Shown: in pieces, positions 10,920 to 20,345 of the stretch | Numbering within the stretch: the stretch's first letter is position 1 | Layout of the letters: each line of letters begins with the position of its first letter | Source: Catonia carolina | Taxonomy: Eukaryota > Arthropoda > Insecta > Hemiptera > Achilidae | Direction: 5' to 3' | NCBI GenBank assembly: GCA_035578175.1 | Contig: JAQMRL010000001.1 | Location: forward strand, 58,551,553-58,615,552 | DNA length: 64,000 nt | Notes under the pieces: generated by a model | Databases searched by the model: none | Seen by the model: the letters and a program-made list of their open reading frames with translations, nothing else | Told to the model about the DNA's origin: nothing | Made by a program: the position numbers and the translations under genes

Positions 10920-13900
10920 CTCCTCCGTTGCGAAATACCCTTTAATAGTTTAATTCAATGGAATGTTCGCGGGATCCGGTCTAGGTATGAAGATATAAAG
11001 ATATTGATCCGGGATAAGTGTCCGTTTGCGCTTTGCCTGCAAGAGACGATGTTACAACCTGATATCCGATTATCCTTTCGTGGATACGAAATGTTTAGGA
11101 AAGATTCCCTGCATGGTGGCCCTGGTGATGGGGTTGCAATATTACTTCACCAGTCAATGCAAGGGATAAGTCTGGATATCCAAACGGATATTCAGGCTGT
11201 AGCAATCAGGATAACTGTCCCGGTGTCGGTTTGCGTGTGTAATGTTTATTTACCACCAAACACAGACATTTCATACCTAGCCATGAGAGAATTGCTGGAA
11301 CAGTTACCAGCTCCATATATCATCTTAGGAGATTTCAATGGTCACCATTATTCTTGGGGCTCCTCACTGTGCAATGGTAGAGGTCACATGGTGGAGAGGG
11401 TCCGGAGTGATTTAGACTTATGTCTATTGAACGATGGATCTGAAACATTCATGTCATCCTCAACAGGATCCTGGTCGTGCTTGGACCTTACTTTCTGTAG
11501 CCCGTCCATTGTTCCAAGGTTGATGTGGAGAGTACTGCCAGACCTGTACGGAAGTGATCACCGACCGGTGGTGGTCGAATTTTTTGACTACCAGCCTGTC
11601 GATGACCTTCCGAAACGATGGATTGAAAAGCTTGCACGGTGGGATGAGTTTTCAAGTTTAATGGAATCTGAATATGAAGATGATGATGATGCACGAAAGC
11701 TGTTGTCTTCCTTTGTAGAGAGGATGTCTGCAGCAGCTGCCCAGAGCATTCCTAAAACATCGGGAAAAGCACGGCGTCCGCCGGTACCTTGGTGGAATGA
11801 TCGTTGTAAGGAGGCTCTTCGGGGCCGCCGTAGGGCCCTGCGCATTTTTAGTCGCAGACCTACGGATGCAAACCTGGAAGCGTACCGAAGAGCTCGGGCC
11901 TGCTGTAGGCGTGTCTTTCTTGAGAGTAAGAGGGAGTCGTGGAGCCGTTACGTTGGAGATATTAGCAGGAGTACCCCTGTGACAACGGTGTGGAGAAAAC
12001 TGCGTTCGGTATGTGGAAGGACGTCTCCACATCGAATCGCAGGGTTGCAGGCTGACGGTTCTGTGATCACATCACAGTCCGACATCGCTAACGTGATTGG
12101 TTCCTTCTTTAAATCAGCTTCCCTCACGTCTTCATATTCAGTACAGTTTCAAAATTATAAGAAAACCATTGAATCTCTTCCTTTCTTTATAGCGGACTCG
12201 AATGATCCTCTAAACATTCCTTTTTCATTGCCTGAGCTTAGAAAAGCGCTGAAAGTATCTCGAAATACCTCACCTGGAGGAGATGAAATTACACTTTCGA
12301 TGATAGCGCATTTACCGGATTCTGGGTTAAGGCAACTCCTACATGTTTTTAATAAAATATACGCTTCTAGAAAGCTTCCAAAAACTTGGAAAGAAGCAAT
12401 TGTTGTTCCGATCCTCAAACCTGGTAAAGATAAAACATTGGCCTCCAACTACCGTCCCATTTCCTTGACAAGTGTTGTTTGTAAGGTCATGGAAAGAATG
12501 GTGAACAGTCGTCTCATGTGGTATCTGGAAAAGAATAACTTCCTCGCTCCTGAACAGAGCGGTTTTCGGAGAGGGAGGTCTTCGACAGACCACTTGGTGG
12601 CCCTTGAGACGGCTGTCTGCAATGCGTTTGCATTGCGGCAGCGCCTCGTTGCCGTATTCTTTGATTTAAAAAAAGCATATGATACAGCTTGGCGACGAGG
12701 TATCCTCAATACCTTGCGGGATTGGGGCATCGCTGGAAACATGTTGGCCTTCATCAAGGACTTTCTAGATGAACGATCGTTCCGTGTAAGGGTTGGTCAG
12801 TGTCTGTCCGACAGGTTTGACTTGGAAAATGGTATACCGCAAGGAAGTGTAATTAGTTGTACCCTATTTGCGGTTGCCATAAACAATATTGTGAAAAGTT
12901 GCGTATACCCTGTTAAATGTTCGTTGTTTGTTGATGATTTTGCAATATATGTTGCATCTAGAAATGTTGTCTCAGCTGAACGAGCTCTACAGCTAACTAT
13001 ATACCGTCTTGAAGAATGGTCACGGCAGACTGGCTTTAGTTTTTCTCCTGAGAAGACTAAATGCATTCAGTTTTGCCGAATACGGACTGATAATGTTCCA
13101 AGACTGTATTTAATGGGTCAGTATATCGAAGTTAGCACTGAAATCAGGTTTCTAGGTGTTATATTCGACAAAAGACTTACATGGGTTCCGCATATTAAAG
13201 ACCTACGGGCTAGGTGCTTAAAGGTGGTTGATATTCTGCGTGTTCTTACAGGTACAGGTTGGGGTGCTGATAGATCATGTATGATAAGGTTCTACAAGGC
13301 TCTAGTGCGATCACGTATAGATTATGGCGCTGTAGCGTACTCATCTGCTACTCCCACTTCGCTGAGAATGCTTGACACGATCCACAATTCATGTTTACGA
13401 TTGTCTACAGGTGCTTTTCGTTCTAGCCCTGTTGTCAGCATCTTAGTTGAAAGTGGAGAAATGTCGTTACACAGACGTCGCCAGCAGCTTATATTGACGT
13501 ACTTTGCCAAGTTGAAAGCTAGACCTTATCATTTTTTGCATGACATCATTCTCAACAACCCGTGTCATGATTTGCATCTTATGAACGCCCGACAACCTTC
13601 ACCATTCGGTGTAAGAGCGTTGGAGATATGCAACAACCTTGATATTGCGATTCCTCGTGTCTACCCATGTAATTCTTGTCTATTTCCACCCTGGACCATC
13701 GCTCAGTTACACTTTAACTTTGAGATGAGTAAATACTCAAAGGCAGGCACAAGCTCTGTGGTGTTTAATAGCATTTTCAGTGAGTTAGTTGAAGCTATTA
13801 AACCATCTACGGTTGTATACACTGATGGATCAAAGTCGGATGTTGGAGTTGGTTGCTCGTTTGTTGCTAATGGGAGAATCTATTTGTTTGGATTACCTGC

Positions 13901-14612
13901 GGGAACTAGTATTTACACGGCTGAACTTTATGCTATCAGCAAAGCTCTTTCTGTAGTCTGTGTGCGTGGGCGTCGGGTGTTGGTGTGCACTGATTCGCTC
14001 GGTGCTCTCCAGTCGATTAGTGATGTGTATTCACGCCACCCGCTAGTTGTGGACGTCCTCGGCACTGTGAAGGAGCTGAATGATAGAGGAGTAAGCGTTG
14101 TTTTCTGCTGGGTTCCGGGTCATGCTGGAATCCCGGGAAATGAGGCTGCTGATTTGGCCGCTAAGGAGGCGGCTCGTCAACCGGCTTTCACGCGATATCT
14201 GACTATGTCTGATTTTGTGAGTCTGGTGAAGCGTGTCATCACTGATTCCTGGCAGGTAGAATGGACTGGCTCTCATGGCAACAAACTACGAGAAATAAAA
14301 CCTATTGTTAAGCCTTGGCCTACGTCACTGAGGAAGAACAGAAGAGAAGAGGTTGTCATCGCGCGACTTAGAATTGGGCACACCAGATTTACCCATGGGT
14401 ATCTCATGACGTCTGGTGATGCTCCAGTTTGTGGCAGGTGCGATTGTCCTTTGACAGTCAAACATGTATTGGTTGATTGCGTCTGCTACGCAGCTCTGCG
14501 TCGACGATTCAAGATTCCCTCTGACATAAGGAATATACTCGGTGACGAAACCCCTATTTTGGACGCGGCTTTGAAATTTTTAAGATCCATCAGTGTATAC
14601 AACAGTGTCTAA
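10920..14612 (+). CDS. E1 ORF2: endonuclease / reverse transcriptase / RNase H
   Basis: Open from the codon after the ORF1 stop to 14612. No ATG lies near its start; counting residues from 11004, the protein is 1202 aa. The APE-type endonuclease begins before that point with IQWNVRGIRS, then LCLQET (about 8-13), GDFNGHHYSWG (about 108) and SDHRPV (about 183). RT: FFDLKKAYDTAW (about 550), GIPQGSVISC, and the catalytic FVDD (about 640). RNase H: YTDGSKSD (about 938), YTAELYAI, CTDSLGAL and GHAGIPGNEAADLAAKEA (about 1037). A CxxC...H...C finger closes the protein (about 1143). All catalytic residues I can identify are present, so this copy may encode active enzyme and could mobilise others in trans. 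Confidence 0.9.
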   Translation, partial: LLRCEIPFNSLIQWNVRGIRSRYEDIKILIRDKCPFALCLQETMLQPDIRLSFRGYEMFRKDSLHGGPGDGVAILLHQSMQGISLDIQTDIQAVAIRITVPVSVCVCNVYLPPNTDISYLAMRELLEQLPAPYIILGDFNGHHYSWGSSLCNGRGHMVERVRSDLDLCLLNDGSETFMSSSTGSWSCLDLTFCSPSIVPRLMWRVLPDLYGSDHRPVVVEFFDYQPVDDLPKRWIEKLARWDEFSSLMESEYEDDDDARKLLSSFVERMSAAAAQSIPKTSGKARRPPVPWWNDRCKEALRGRRRALRIFSRRPTDANLEAYRRARACCRRVFLESKRESWSRYVGDISRSTPVTTVWRKLRSVCGRTSPHRIAGLQADGSVITSQSDIANVIGSFFKSASLTSSYSVQFQNYKKTIESLPFFIADSNDPLNIPFSLPELRKALKVSRNTSPGGDEITLSMIAHLPDSGLRQLLHVFNKIYASRKLPKTWKEAIVVPILKPGKDKTLASNYRPISLTSVVCKVMERMVNSRLMWYLEKNNFLAPEQSGFRRGRSSTDHLVALETAVCNAFALRQRLVAVFFDLKKAYDTAWRRGILNTLRDWGIAGNMLAFIKDFLDERSFRVRVGQCLSDRFDLENGIPQGSVISCTLFAVAINNIVKSCVYPVKCSLFVDDFAIYVASRNVVSAERALQLTIYRLEEWSRQTGFSFSPEKTKCIQFCRIRTDNVPRLYLMGQYIEVSTEIRFLGVIFDKRLTWVPHIKDLRARCLKVVDILRVLTGTGWGADRSCMIRFYKALVRSRIDYGAVAYSSATPTSLRMLDTIHNSCLRLSTGAFRSSPVVSILVESGEMSLHRRRQQLILTYFAKLKARPYHFLHDIILNNPCHDLHLMNARQPSPFGVRALEICNNLDIAIPRVYPCNSCLFPPWTIAQLHFNFEMSKYSKAGTSSVVFNSIFSELVEAIKPSTVVYTDGSKSDVGVGCSFVANGRIYLFGLPAGTSIYTAELYAISKALSVVCVRGRRVLVCTDSLGALQSISDVYSRHPLVVDVLGTVKELNDRGVSVVFCWVPGHAGIPGNEAADLAAKEAARQPAFTRYLTMSDFVSLVKRVITDSWQVEWTGSHGNKLREIKPIVKPWPTSLRKNRREEVVIARLRIGHTRFTHGYLMTSGDAPVCGRCDCPLTVKHVLVDCVCYAALRRRFKIPSDIRNILGDETPILDAALKFLRSISVYNSV

Positions 14613-14864
14613 TGTCCTATTAGTTTTACCCTAACGTTTACATTCAAATGTCTGTGTTTTTATTATATGGCCCCTTTACAGCCTTTTGTGATCTTTTATG
14701 TCTGTGATATTTTTCTTTTTTTTTATGTAATTTTTTACTTTTTTGGTTGTGATACTAATTCTTAAGATTTTAATTACATAAGTGTCAATGTCATTTTTGT
14801 GTTTTCTTTTCTAACTGTGATATTAAGTTTAAGTTTATGTGTGTATGTTTTTTGTGTTTTTAGC

Positions 14865-14865
<1 letters not shown>

Positions 14866-14896
<31 letters not shown>
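14866..14896 (+). repeat. 31-nt poly(T) tract in E1 3' UTR
   Basis: An uninterrupted T run within E1's 3' UTR. At the equivalent place X and E4 have only short T runs, so it is specific to E1 (expansion or antisense A-tract insertion). Confidence 0.8.
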
Positions 14897-14898
<2 letters not shown>

Positions 14899-15029
14899 CC
14901 TGTCTGTGATAATAGATTATAAGATTTTAGATATTTCATATATATATAAAAAAATGGCGTTCTACACTCGGGCTTTTTACACCCTTTTGTAGAACAACAG
15001 GCGATGATAACCTCGCCGAGGTTTTTCGC

Positions 15030-15065
<36 letters not shown>

Positions 15066-15299
15066 GAATACAGCAGGAGCAGTGTTGGCTCGGACAAAAG
15101 TCTGCGGTATTCTAACTGGTGCATTTTCCTTGTTGTTGTTGATGACTTGACCAACAAACACCGGTAACCGCTCTATCGGACGAGGACGGGTATCATAGTT
15201 GAAAAGTCCCAGTGACACAACCTCTCTCTGTATTATAACAGTTTCAGTGTCACTGTCATCCGTGTCACTGTCATAATCCATGATTCTAGAATTAAACAC

Positions 15300-16050
15300 A
15301 AAGCGTATGTAGATAATATACAGATTAAAATTTACAAACTCTAATTATAAATAAAAAATTACTTAAAAAATTACTTAAAAAACATCTTTCTTTTATAATA
15401 CAAATAACTGCATATTTTAAATTTCATGGGCAAATTTTAAGAACAAATGACCGAAGATCACTAAAAAGACTTTCAAGCTTCTAAATAACAAGAGAAACGA
15501 ATACGTGGTAGGAAAACATACAAAAAGACTTTTGTATGTTTAATTATATTGTAAAACTGTCATCTTATATTCCTTGTAGAGTTTATTAAGCATGAAAAAT
15601 GCTCTCTATACGTAGGTCATCCTCATTCTCCTTTTTCAAATCCTAGTAAAGGTAGTAAATGTTGGTTTGAATCTCTAGGTTTTACTTATTAAAACAAGGA
15701 GTGAGGTGGTTTACTATTATCTTCCTTCTTTGAGTGGGAAAGTATGCTTATCAACATGACAGACCTTTCGAAAAGCATCTACTTTCCACCCTGTAAATGA
15801 CCCACTCGTTTCATCCACCATACGGTCTGGCTGTAATGAAATGCATTACTTTCAGAGGAGATAAACGTGACTAGTGTCTATTACACCTCTACCTTTTCTA
15901 TTGTTAAATGCTTCATATAAACTGACCATGTGATAAGAAACAATTATTTATGCAGCCCTCTTAACTAATAGATCGAATGGAAATAATTTAAGATCTCACC
16001 TGCCTTTTGTGGGCAAATTAACACGTTCACTGTGGTTCCAGACACGACTG
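15300..16050. other. intergenic with partial SINE-like sequence
   Basis: No gene seen. AATCCTAGTAAAGGTAG at about 15643 matches the segment just after the B box of the 17950 SINE, and the next 300 bp have the mixed composition of a SINE body. A 3'-tail-like sequence (GCAGAACAGTTGGATGTTAA then A-rich) is at 16051-16078. Confidence 0.35.
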
Positions 16051-16054
16051 CAGA

Positions 16055-16889
16055 ACAGTTGGATGTTAACCAAAAAAATTTTGTAAACCAACTTACGTTT
16101 TGTTAATCCTTTATAATTAGGTCGAACATGGTCCCATTGGGATCGTCATAACATAAAAATAAAAAGTCTTCTGCTTTCAGTTCTTCCACAAGTTTTTCTT
16201 CTTCTACAATTTCCTATAACATATAATTATAACAAATAAACAAACACATTTAACAACTATAAGACACTCTAAAAAGTTCCGGGTATAACTTGTAGCGTGA
16301 ACTTGACCCATATTCAAAGTAGTGGACAAGGTCACATAGTCAGGTTATACACTACATTTTTTAATTAAAAACAACAACAACTCCAGTAATGTTAAGTGTA
16401 TATTATTACTATAATTTTTAAACAGTATAAATAAATTTATACTATATAAATACTGGCATAATATAAATAGTTATTTGTTAATTAATAATCAATATCAGTT
16501 AATCTTCAATAATTTAAAAAAATTTATAATAATCTACGAACAACAACGAGATTAAAATGAAGTACTACGTGATTCAAAACTGTAACTAAACTATAATAAA
16601 TAAAAAGTTAATTAAAAATCGAAATGAAGATAAGCAATTAAAATAAATACATGAATAACTGAAATAATATATATAAAATCTTTTAAAACAGTGATTTGAA
16701 TTTTACGAACATTTTTACAATATGTAATCAAAATTTCATAATTTGATATGCCAACTTGAACCATGGATTCGTGGAGCTTTAGGCCAGAGACAAGCTTGGT
16801 GTGAACATCACGTATGAAGGTGCTCCAGTTAAATATTAAAATTATTAAGTAAAAACCGATGGAAGAATAATATATTATGTATCAGTAAG
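16055..16889. repeat. direct duplication, copy 1
   Basis: This segment recurs in the same orientation at 18760-19443, where about 140 bp (16557-16700 here) is missing. The copies are highly similar, including non-coding AT-rich parts, so the duplication is fairly recent. SINE-like 3' tails precede both copies. Confidence 0.8.
16103..16311 (-). CDS. small duplicated gene, copy 1
   Basis: Unrecognised. ATG at 16311 encodes MGQVHATSYTRNFLECLI, then a probable intron of about 41 nt ending in TATAG, then an acidic segment and AEDFLFLCYDDPNGTMF to a stop at 16105-16103. Without the intron there is an in-frame stop, so splicing is needed here. Copy 2 (18805-19011) has the same organisation; most differences are in the middle Glu-rich part while both ends are kept. 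Predicted product is about 55 aa. MGQ at the start is compatible with N-myristoylation, but I cannot confirm it. It lies in a directly duplicated segment, 16055-16889. Confidence 0.35.
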
Positions 16890-17949
16890 AAAAAACAGTA
16901 ACAGATTTTAATTGGTGTAGCTTTTGCTAAAAAAATAATAGTTACTACGATAATATAATAATTGATATTTTAAGAATTAAAAAAATATTACAATATTTGC
17001 CTGAAAGTATATTATTTGAATAATGTAAAAGTTTTAAAGAATTTACTGATAAAGATCAAGATTTTTTTGCTAATAATAATTAAATACAAAAAATACATTA
17101 TATTTAAAAGTAAATTTTTAAAAAAAGCATAAATACAGGTCGTCCATATACATTGACAATAATAATTAATTTAAATTAATAAAGTTCAAAAATTTTAATT
17201 AATTGAGTAAGAATAAATTCAACCAAAAGTTTTAAAAAAATATATTAAAAAAATGAAATTTAATTATTGTTCGACATGTTTGTTAGAAGAAAATATGTAG
17301 GTCCAATTCGTATCAAAACTTGCAGAAACTATTTTCTTGTACGGTTTAGCAGAGATCTTGAATTTTTTATTTTTTTTAAAGAAACATTTTATAAAATTTG
17401 AGAGGAAAATTAAGCTGTATATCCTAGTACGAAATGGTATTGTTTATCCAAAATGAAATTCGATTTAGCTTTTTTTTGTTTTTTTTTTCCAGCATCAGCG
17501 ACTCATAATCTGAGACCCTAAATTGGACATAAAGAAAACTAGCATTAAGACAAATACTATTTCTAAGAAATTTTTATAAAAACAAACAAATGTTTAAAAA
17601 AACTTTACTATGTAAATGCCTTACTTGTTTACCTAATGCTAATGGTTGCCAAATGCCTAATTAAATTGTTTATTTCTGTGTTATTAGCTAACATAAATCC
17701 ATGTATAAATAACAAATAAAAAAAAAATAAAAAATCTATAAAAAACATAAATAATATAAGTTGTAAATTCTACGCAAAACAAGCGAAGAGACGCAGCACC
17801 AGTAATCAGTTTTAAGGGACCGATACCTCATAATTAAAAAAGGAAGGTTAAAGATTAGCCCAATGAGATAACTGATGATTTGTGGTTATTTATTCCTATA
17901 GGTATGATATAATTTTTTTTATTTGTATAAAGTTGAATAAATAAATATA
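16890..17949. other. AT-rich stretch, nothing supported
   Basis: Very AT-rich with stops in all frames; no exon-like, tRNA-like or repeat structure beyond homopolymer runs. Confidence 0.5.
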
Positions 17950-18290
17950 CCCACCGGGTTGGTCTAGAGGTAAAGTCGTCGCCAAAATCAGCTTTTTAAC
18001 AGCTGATTTTCGGAGACAAAGGATCCTGGTTCAAATCCTAGTAAAGGTAGTTACTTTTATACAGATTTGAATACTAGACAGTGATTACCGGTGTACTTTG
18101 ATGGTTGGGGTTCAATTAACCATACTCTCTCAGGAGTGGTCAACCTGGGTCTGTACAAGACTACACCTCATTTACACGTCATACATATCATCCTCATCTC
18201 ATTGGGTCATGGGGTTGCTTATTGTTCTGAATTGAACAGATTGCAACGTACACATATTAGGAATATGTATAAAAATAAATAAATATTATA
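17950..18290 (+). mobile_element. tRNA-derived SINE with body and A-rich tail
   Basis: A-box-like GTTGGTCTAGAGG (17959-17971) and B-box GGTTCAAATCC (18028-18038) form a pol III promoter. In place of an anticodon stem there is a perfect 10-bp inverted repeat (AAAATCAGCT at 17984 and AGCTGATTTT at 18001). A body of about 230 bp follows and ends in an AATAAATA-rich tail. Confidence 0.7.
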
Positions 18291-18611
18291 TTAATATTAA
18301 TTGTTAAGCATTGAATGTGTTAAAAAAATAAAACTTCCCCGTGTAAACCAAGCCTCATTCGTTTATTCGCTGTATTACTACTCCAATACACCCTTTTCGC
18401 TCCCACCAAACACGAGTTTGAAACTTAAGTAGAAGGTTTTCAGTATTCAACCGTGTAATGTTAAAAAGTCTTTGCGGCCTTGACCTGAACCTGGTATCAT
18501 ATCGTTACTGTCATCACGAAACATACCGACTGAACCGTATTATATAAAGAACAACGCAATCCTTACCACAAATTAATGGAAATAAAACTAAACCGTTACA
18601 CTACAAGAATC

Positions 18612-18784
18612 TGCCGGTCGCATTGGCGAAGTTGGTATCGTGCTCGCCTCTCATCATGCGGTCTTGGGTTCAAATCCCATTCAGGTACGGCATTTTTCAT
18701 ACGTTACAAAAAAATCATTTCATCCTTAACCGTCTGCATTAGCAGTAATTGCAGAAAAGTCGGATGTTAAACAAAAAAAATTTG
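18612..18784 (+). mobile_element. tRNA-derived SINE, complete short copy
   Basis: A box TTGGCGAAGTTGG (18623-18635) and B box GGGTTCAAATCCC (18666-18678), then a body with GTCTGCATTAGCAG and a 3' end GTCGGATGTTAAACAAAAAAA. The same 3' end appears alone or truncated at about 6750, 16060, 28370 and 48260, showing a dispersed family. It is not a functional tRNA call because the acceptor and anticodon arms do not pair well. Confidence 0.7.
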
Positions 18785-19443
18785 TAAACCAACTCACGTT
18801 TTGTTTAATCGTTTATAATTAGGTCGAACATTGTCCCATTGGGATCATCATAGCAGAGGAATAGAAAGTCCTCTGCTGTCAGTTCTTCCACAGTTATAAC
18901 TTCTTCTACAACTTCCTGTAACATATAATTAACAAATAAACGAACACATTTAACAACTATAAGACACTCTAAAAAGTTCCGGGTATAACTTGTAGCGTGA
19001 ACTTGACCCATATTTAAAGTAGTGGACAAGGTCACATAGTCAGGTTATACACTACATTTTTTAATTAAAAACAACAACTCCAGTAATATTAAGTGTATAT
19101 TATTACTATAATTTTTAAACAGTATAAATAAATTTATACTATATAAATACTGGCATAATATAAATAGTTATTTGTTAATTAATAATCAATATCAGTTAAT
19201 CTTCAATAGTTTAAAAAAAATGTATAATAATATACGAACAACAACGAGATTAAAATTTACGAAAATTTTTAAAATATGTAATCAAAATTACATAATTTGA
19301 TATGCCAACTTGAACCATGAATTCGTGGAGCTTTAGGCCAGAGACAAGCTTGGTGTGAACATCACGTATGAAAGTGCTCCAGTTAAATATTAAAATTATT
19401 AAGTAAAAACCGACGGAAGAATAATATAATATGTATCAGTAAG
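18760..19443. repeat. direct duplication, copy 2
   Basis: Same-orientation copy of 16055-16889, lacking about 140 internal bases. It carries copy 2 of the small two-exon gene. Confidence 0.8.
18805..19011 (-). CDS. small duplicated gene, copy 2
   Basis: ATG at 19011 encodes the same MGQVHATSYTRNFLECLI start as copy 1. A 39-nt intron is possible (GTTAAATG donor at 18954, TTACAG acceptor ending 18916). If spliced the product is 55 aa; because 39 is divisible by three and stop-free here, an unspliced 68-aa product is also possible. The second exon is Glu-rich, then AEDFLFLCYDDPNGTMF and a stop at 18805. The donor is a weak match. No family recognised. Confidence 0.35.
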   Translation of the reverse strand: MGQVHATSYTRNFLECLIVVKCVRLFVNYMLQEVVEEVITVEELTAEDFLFLCYDDPNGTMFDLIIND

Positions 19444-19940
19444 AAGATAAACACGTAAGCAATATTTACCATATAATTAACAAACATTAATATTCAATAT
19501 ATCAAGAAAATTCATATTTATATTCAAGATTACAAAGCTATTGATAGACGCCATCTAAATGAACAAAGCTTCGTTTCAGTAATTCATAATCCGGTAAATA
19601 AAAATTGTTTCTCCTTATAAATAACGCAGCTCTTTTGTTTTGTAACTTCAAGGTTACTGTATTTTAGTCGCCTCATTATGTTAAGTATTCTAATTTTAAT
19701 TTATTTATTTGTTAATAATTCCTTTTTATAAGTTGAAAAGGAAGTTTTGTCATTATTAATAACCATCTCGAAAGAACCTAGAATAAGTGTCACAATATTT
19801 TAGCCAGCTCAGAGCAGTGATTTGAACCTTAAAACTAAAAACGATTTTCAATACAGACAGTATTGTTGTCTACCCTACGCCTGACTAGGAAGAGTACAAT
19901 TGTCATTTTCCGTATGACATGTTTGGTCGGGAGGAAATAT
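19444..19940. other. intergenic, nothing supported
   Basis: AT-rich; no exon-like or repeat signal apart from the terminus-like hairpin that follows. Confidence 0.4.
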
Positions 19941-19993
19941 GCTCTGTTTACATGCCCACTGCTTTGCAGTAGCGACAGGTGACGTAGCGATAG
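19941..19993. repeat. densovirus-terminus-like hairpin sequence (copy a)
   Basis: GCTCTGTTTAC is followed by the hairpin ACTGC-TTT-GCAGT (19958-19970) and ACAGGTGACGTAGCGATAG. The same order (CTGTTTAC, hairpin, GGTGACGTAG) occurs at 44512-44555 and 47488-47540 upstream of densovirus NS sequence. No viral reading frame adjoins this copy. Confidence 0.5.
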
Positions 19994-20213
19994 TGGTTCG
20001 ATTTAATATACCCGCTGTACCTGTCCGCATGTTCTGCCGGGAACCTCGATTAGTATTCATTATAGCCGAGAAAGGGTTGATTATTTATCGGTATCGAACA
20101 GGTGGCAGGGGGTGACTACCCCCAATAAGCATCTGTTCTTCCCCCGCATCATACCGTACTCATCCTTTTTTGTGGTCTACTTTCTCCGGTTTTTATCTGG
20201 CTCGATCATCACT

Positions 20214-20345
20214 AATATAGATAGAAAGGAAAGAATGACTACAGAAGGCCTACTATAAATATAGATAGAAAGGAAAGAATGACTACAGAAGGCCTACTAT
20301 AAATATAGATGGAAAGGAAAGAATGACTACAGAAGGCCTACTATA
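20214..20345 (+). repeat. tandem repeat, 3 x 44 bp
   Basis: Three consecutive 44-bp units starting at 20214, 20258 and 20302 (each AATATAGATRGAAAGGAAAG...). They differ by one visible substitution, so expansion is recent. Confidence 0.9.

Larger units (their letters stand above)
9218..15062 (+). mobile_element. E1: near full-length non-LTR retrotransposon (family A)
   Basis: Order: short 5'-truncated leader, ORF1 gag with zinc knuckles, ORF2 endonuclease-RT-RNase H, 3' UTR, two terminal hairpins and a 29-nt poly(A) (15034-15062). The leader start matches other copies from an ACATTTACATACCC point, so only the extreme 5' end is missing. The endonuclease/RT/RNase H layout with three gag knuckles fits the I/Jockey assemblage; exact clade not assigned. 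Hairpin 1 spans 14959-14995, hairpin 2 spans 14999-15031. Inserted into exon 1 of a minus-strand gene. Confidence 0.9.
8899..15281 (-). pseudogene. two-exon gene split by retrotransposon E1
   Basis: Unrecognised gene. Exon 1 starts with ATG at 15281-15279 and runs 73 open codons to 15063; it is acidic (DSDTDDSDTET) and then proline-rich. It resumes left of E1 at about 9217-9162. A 55-nt intron follows: GTAAGCG donor at 9161, acceptor TCTCTGTTTCAG ending 9107. Exon 2 (9106-8899) continues in frame to a TAA and encodes a basic segment followed by CIFC and a later CNSC, a possible four-Cys zinc site. The 5.8-kb E1 insertion in exon 1 should abolish the product. Exact exon-1 bases at the left E1 junction are uncertain, and no clear target duplication was found. 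Confidence 0.5.

Noticed and set aside
20214..20345. CRISPR-like repeat array
   Set aside because: Three contiguous 44-bp units with no spacers in a eukaryotic context; an ordinary tandem repeat.
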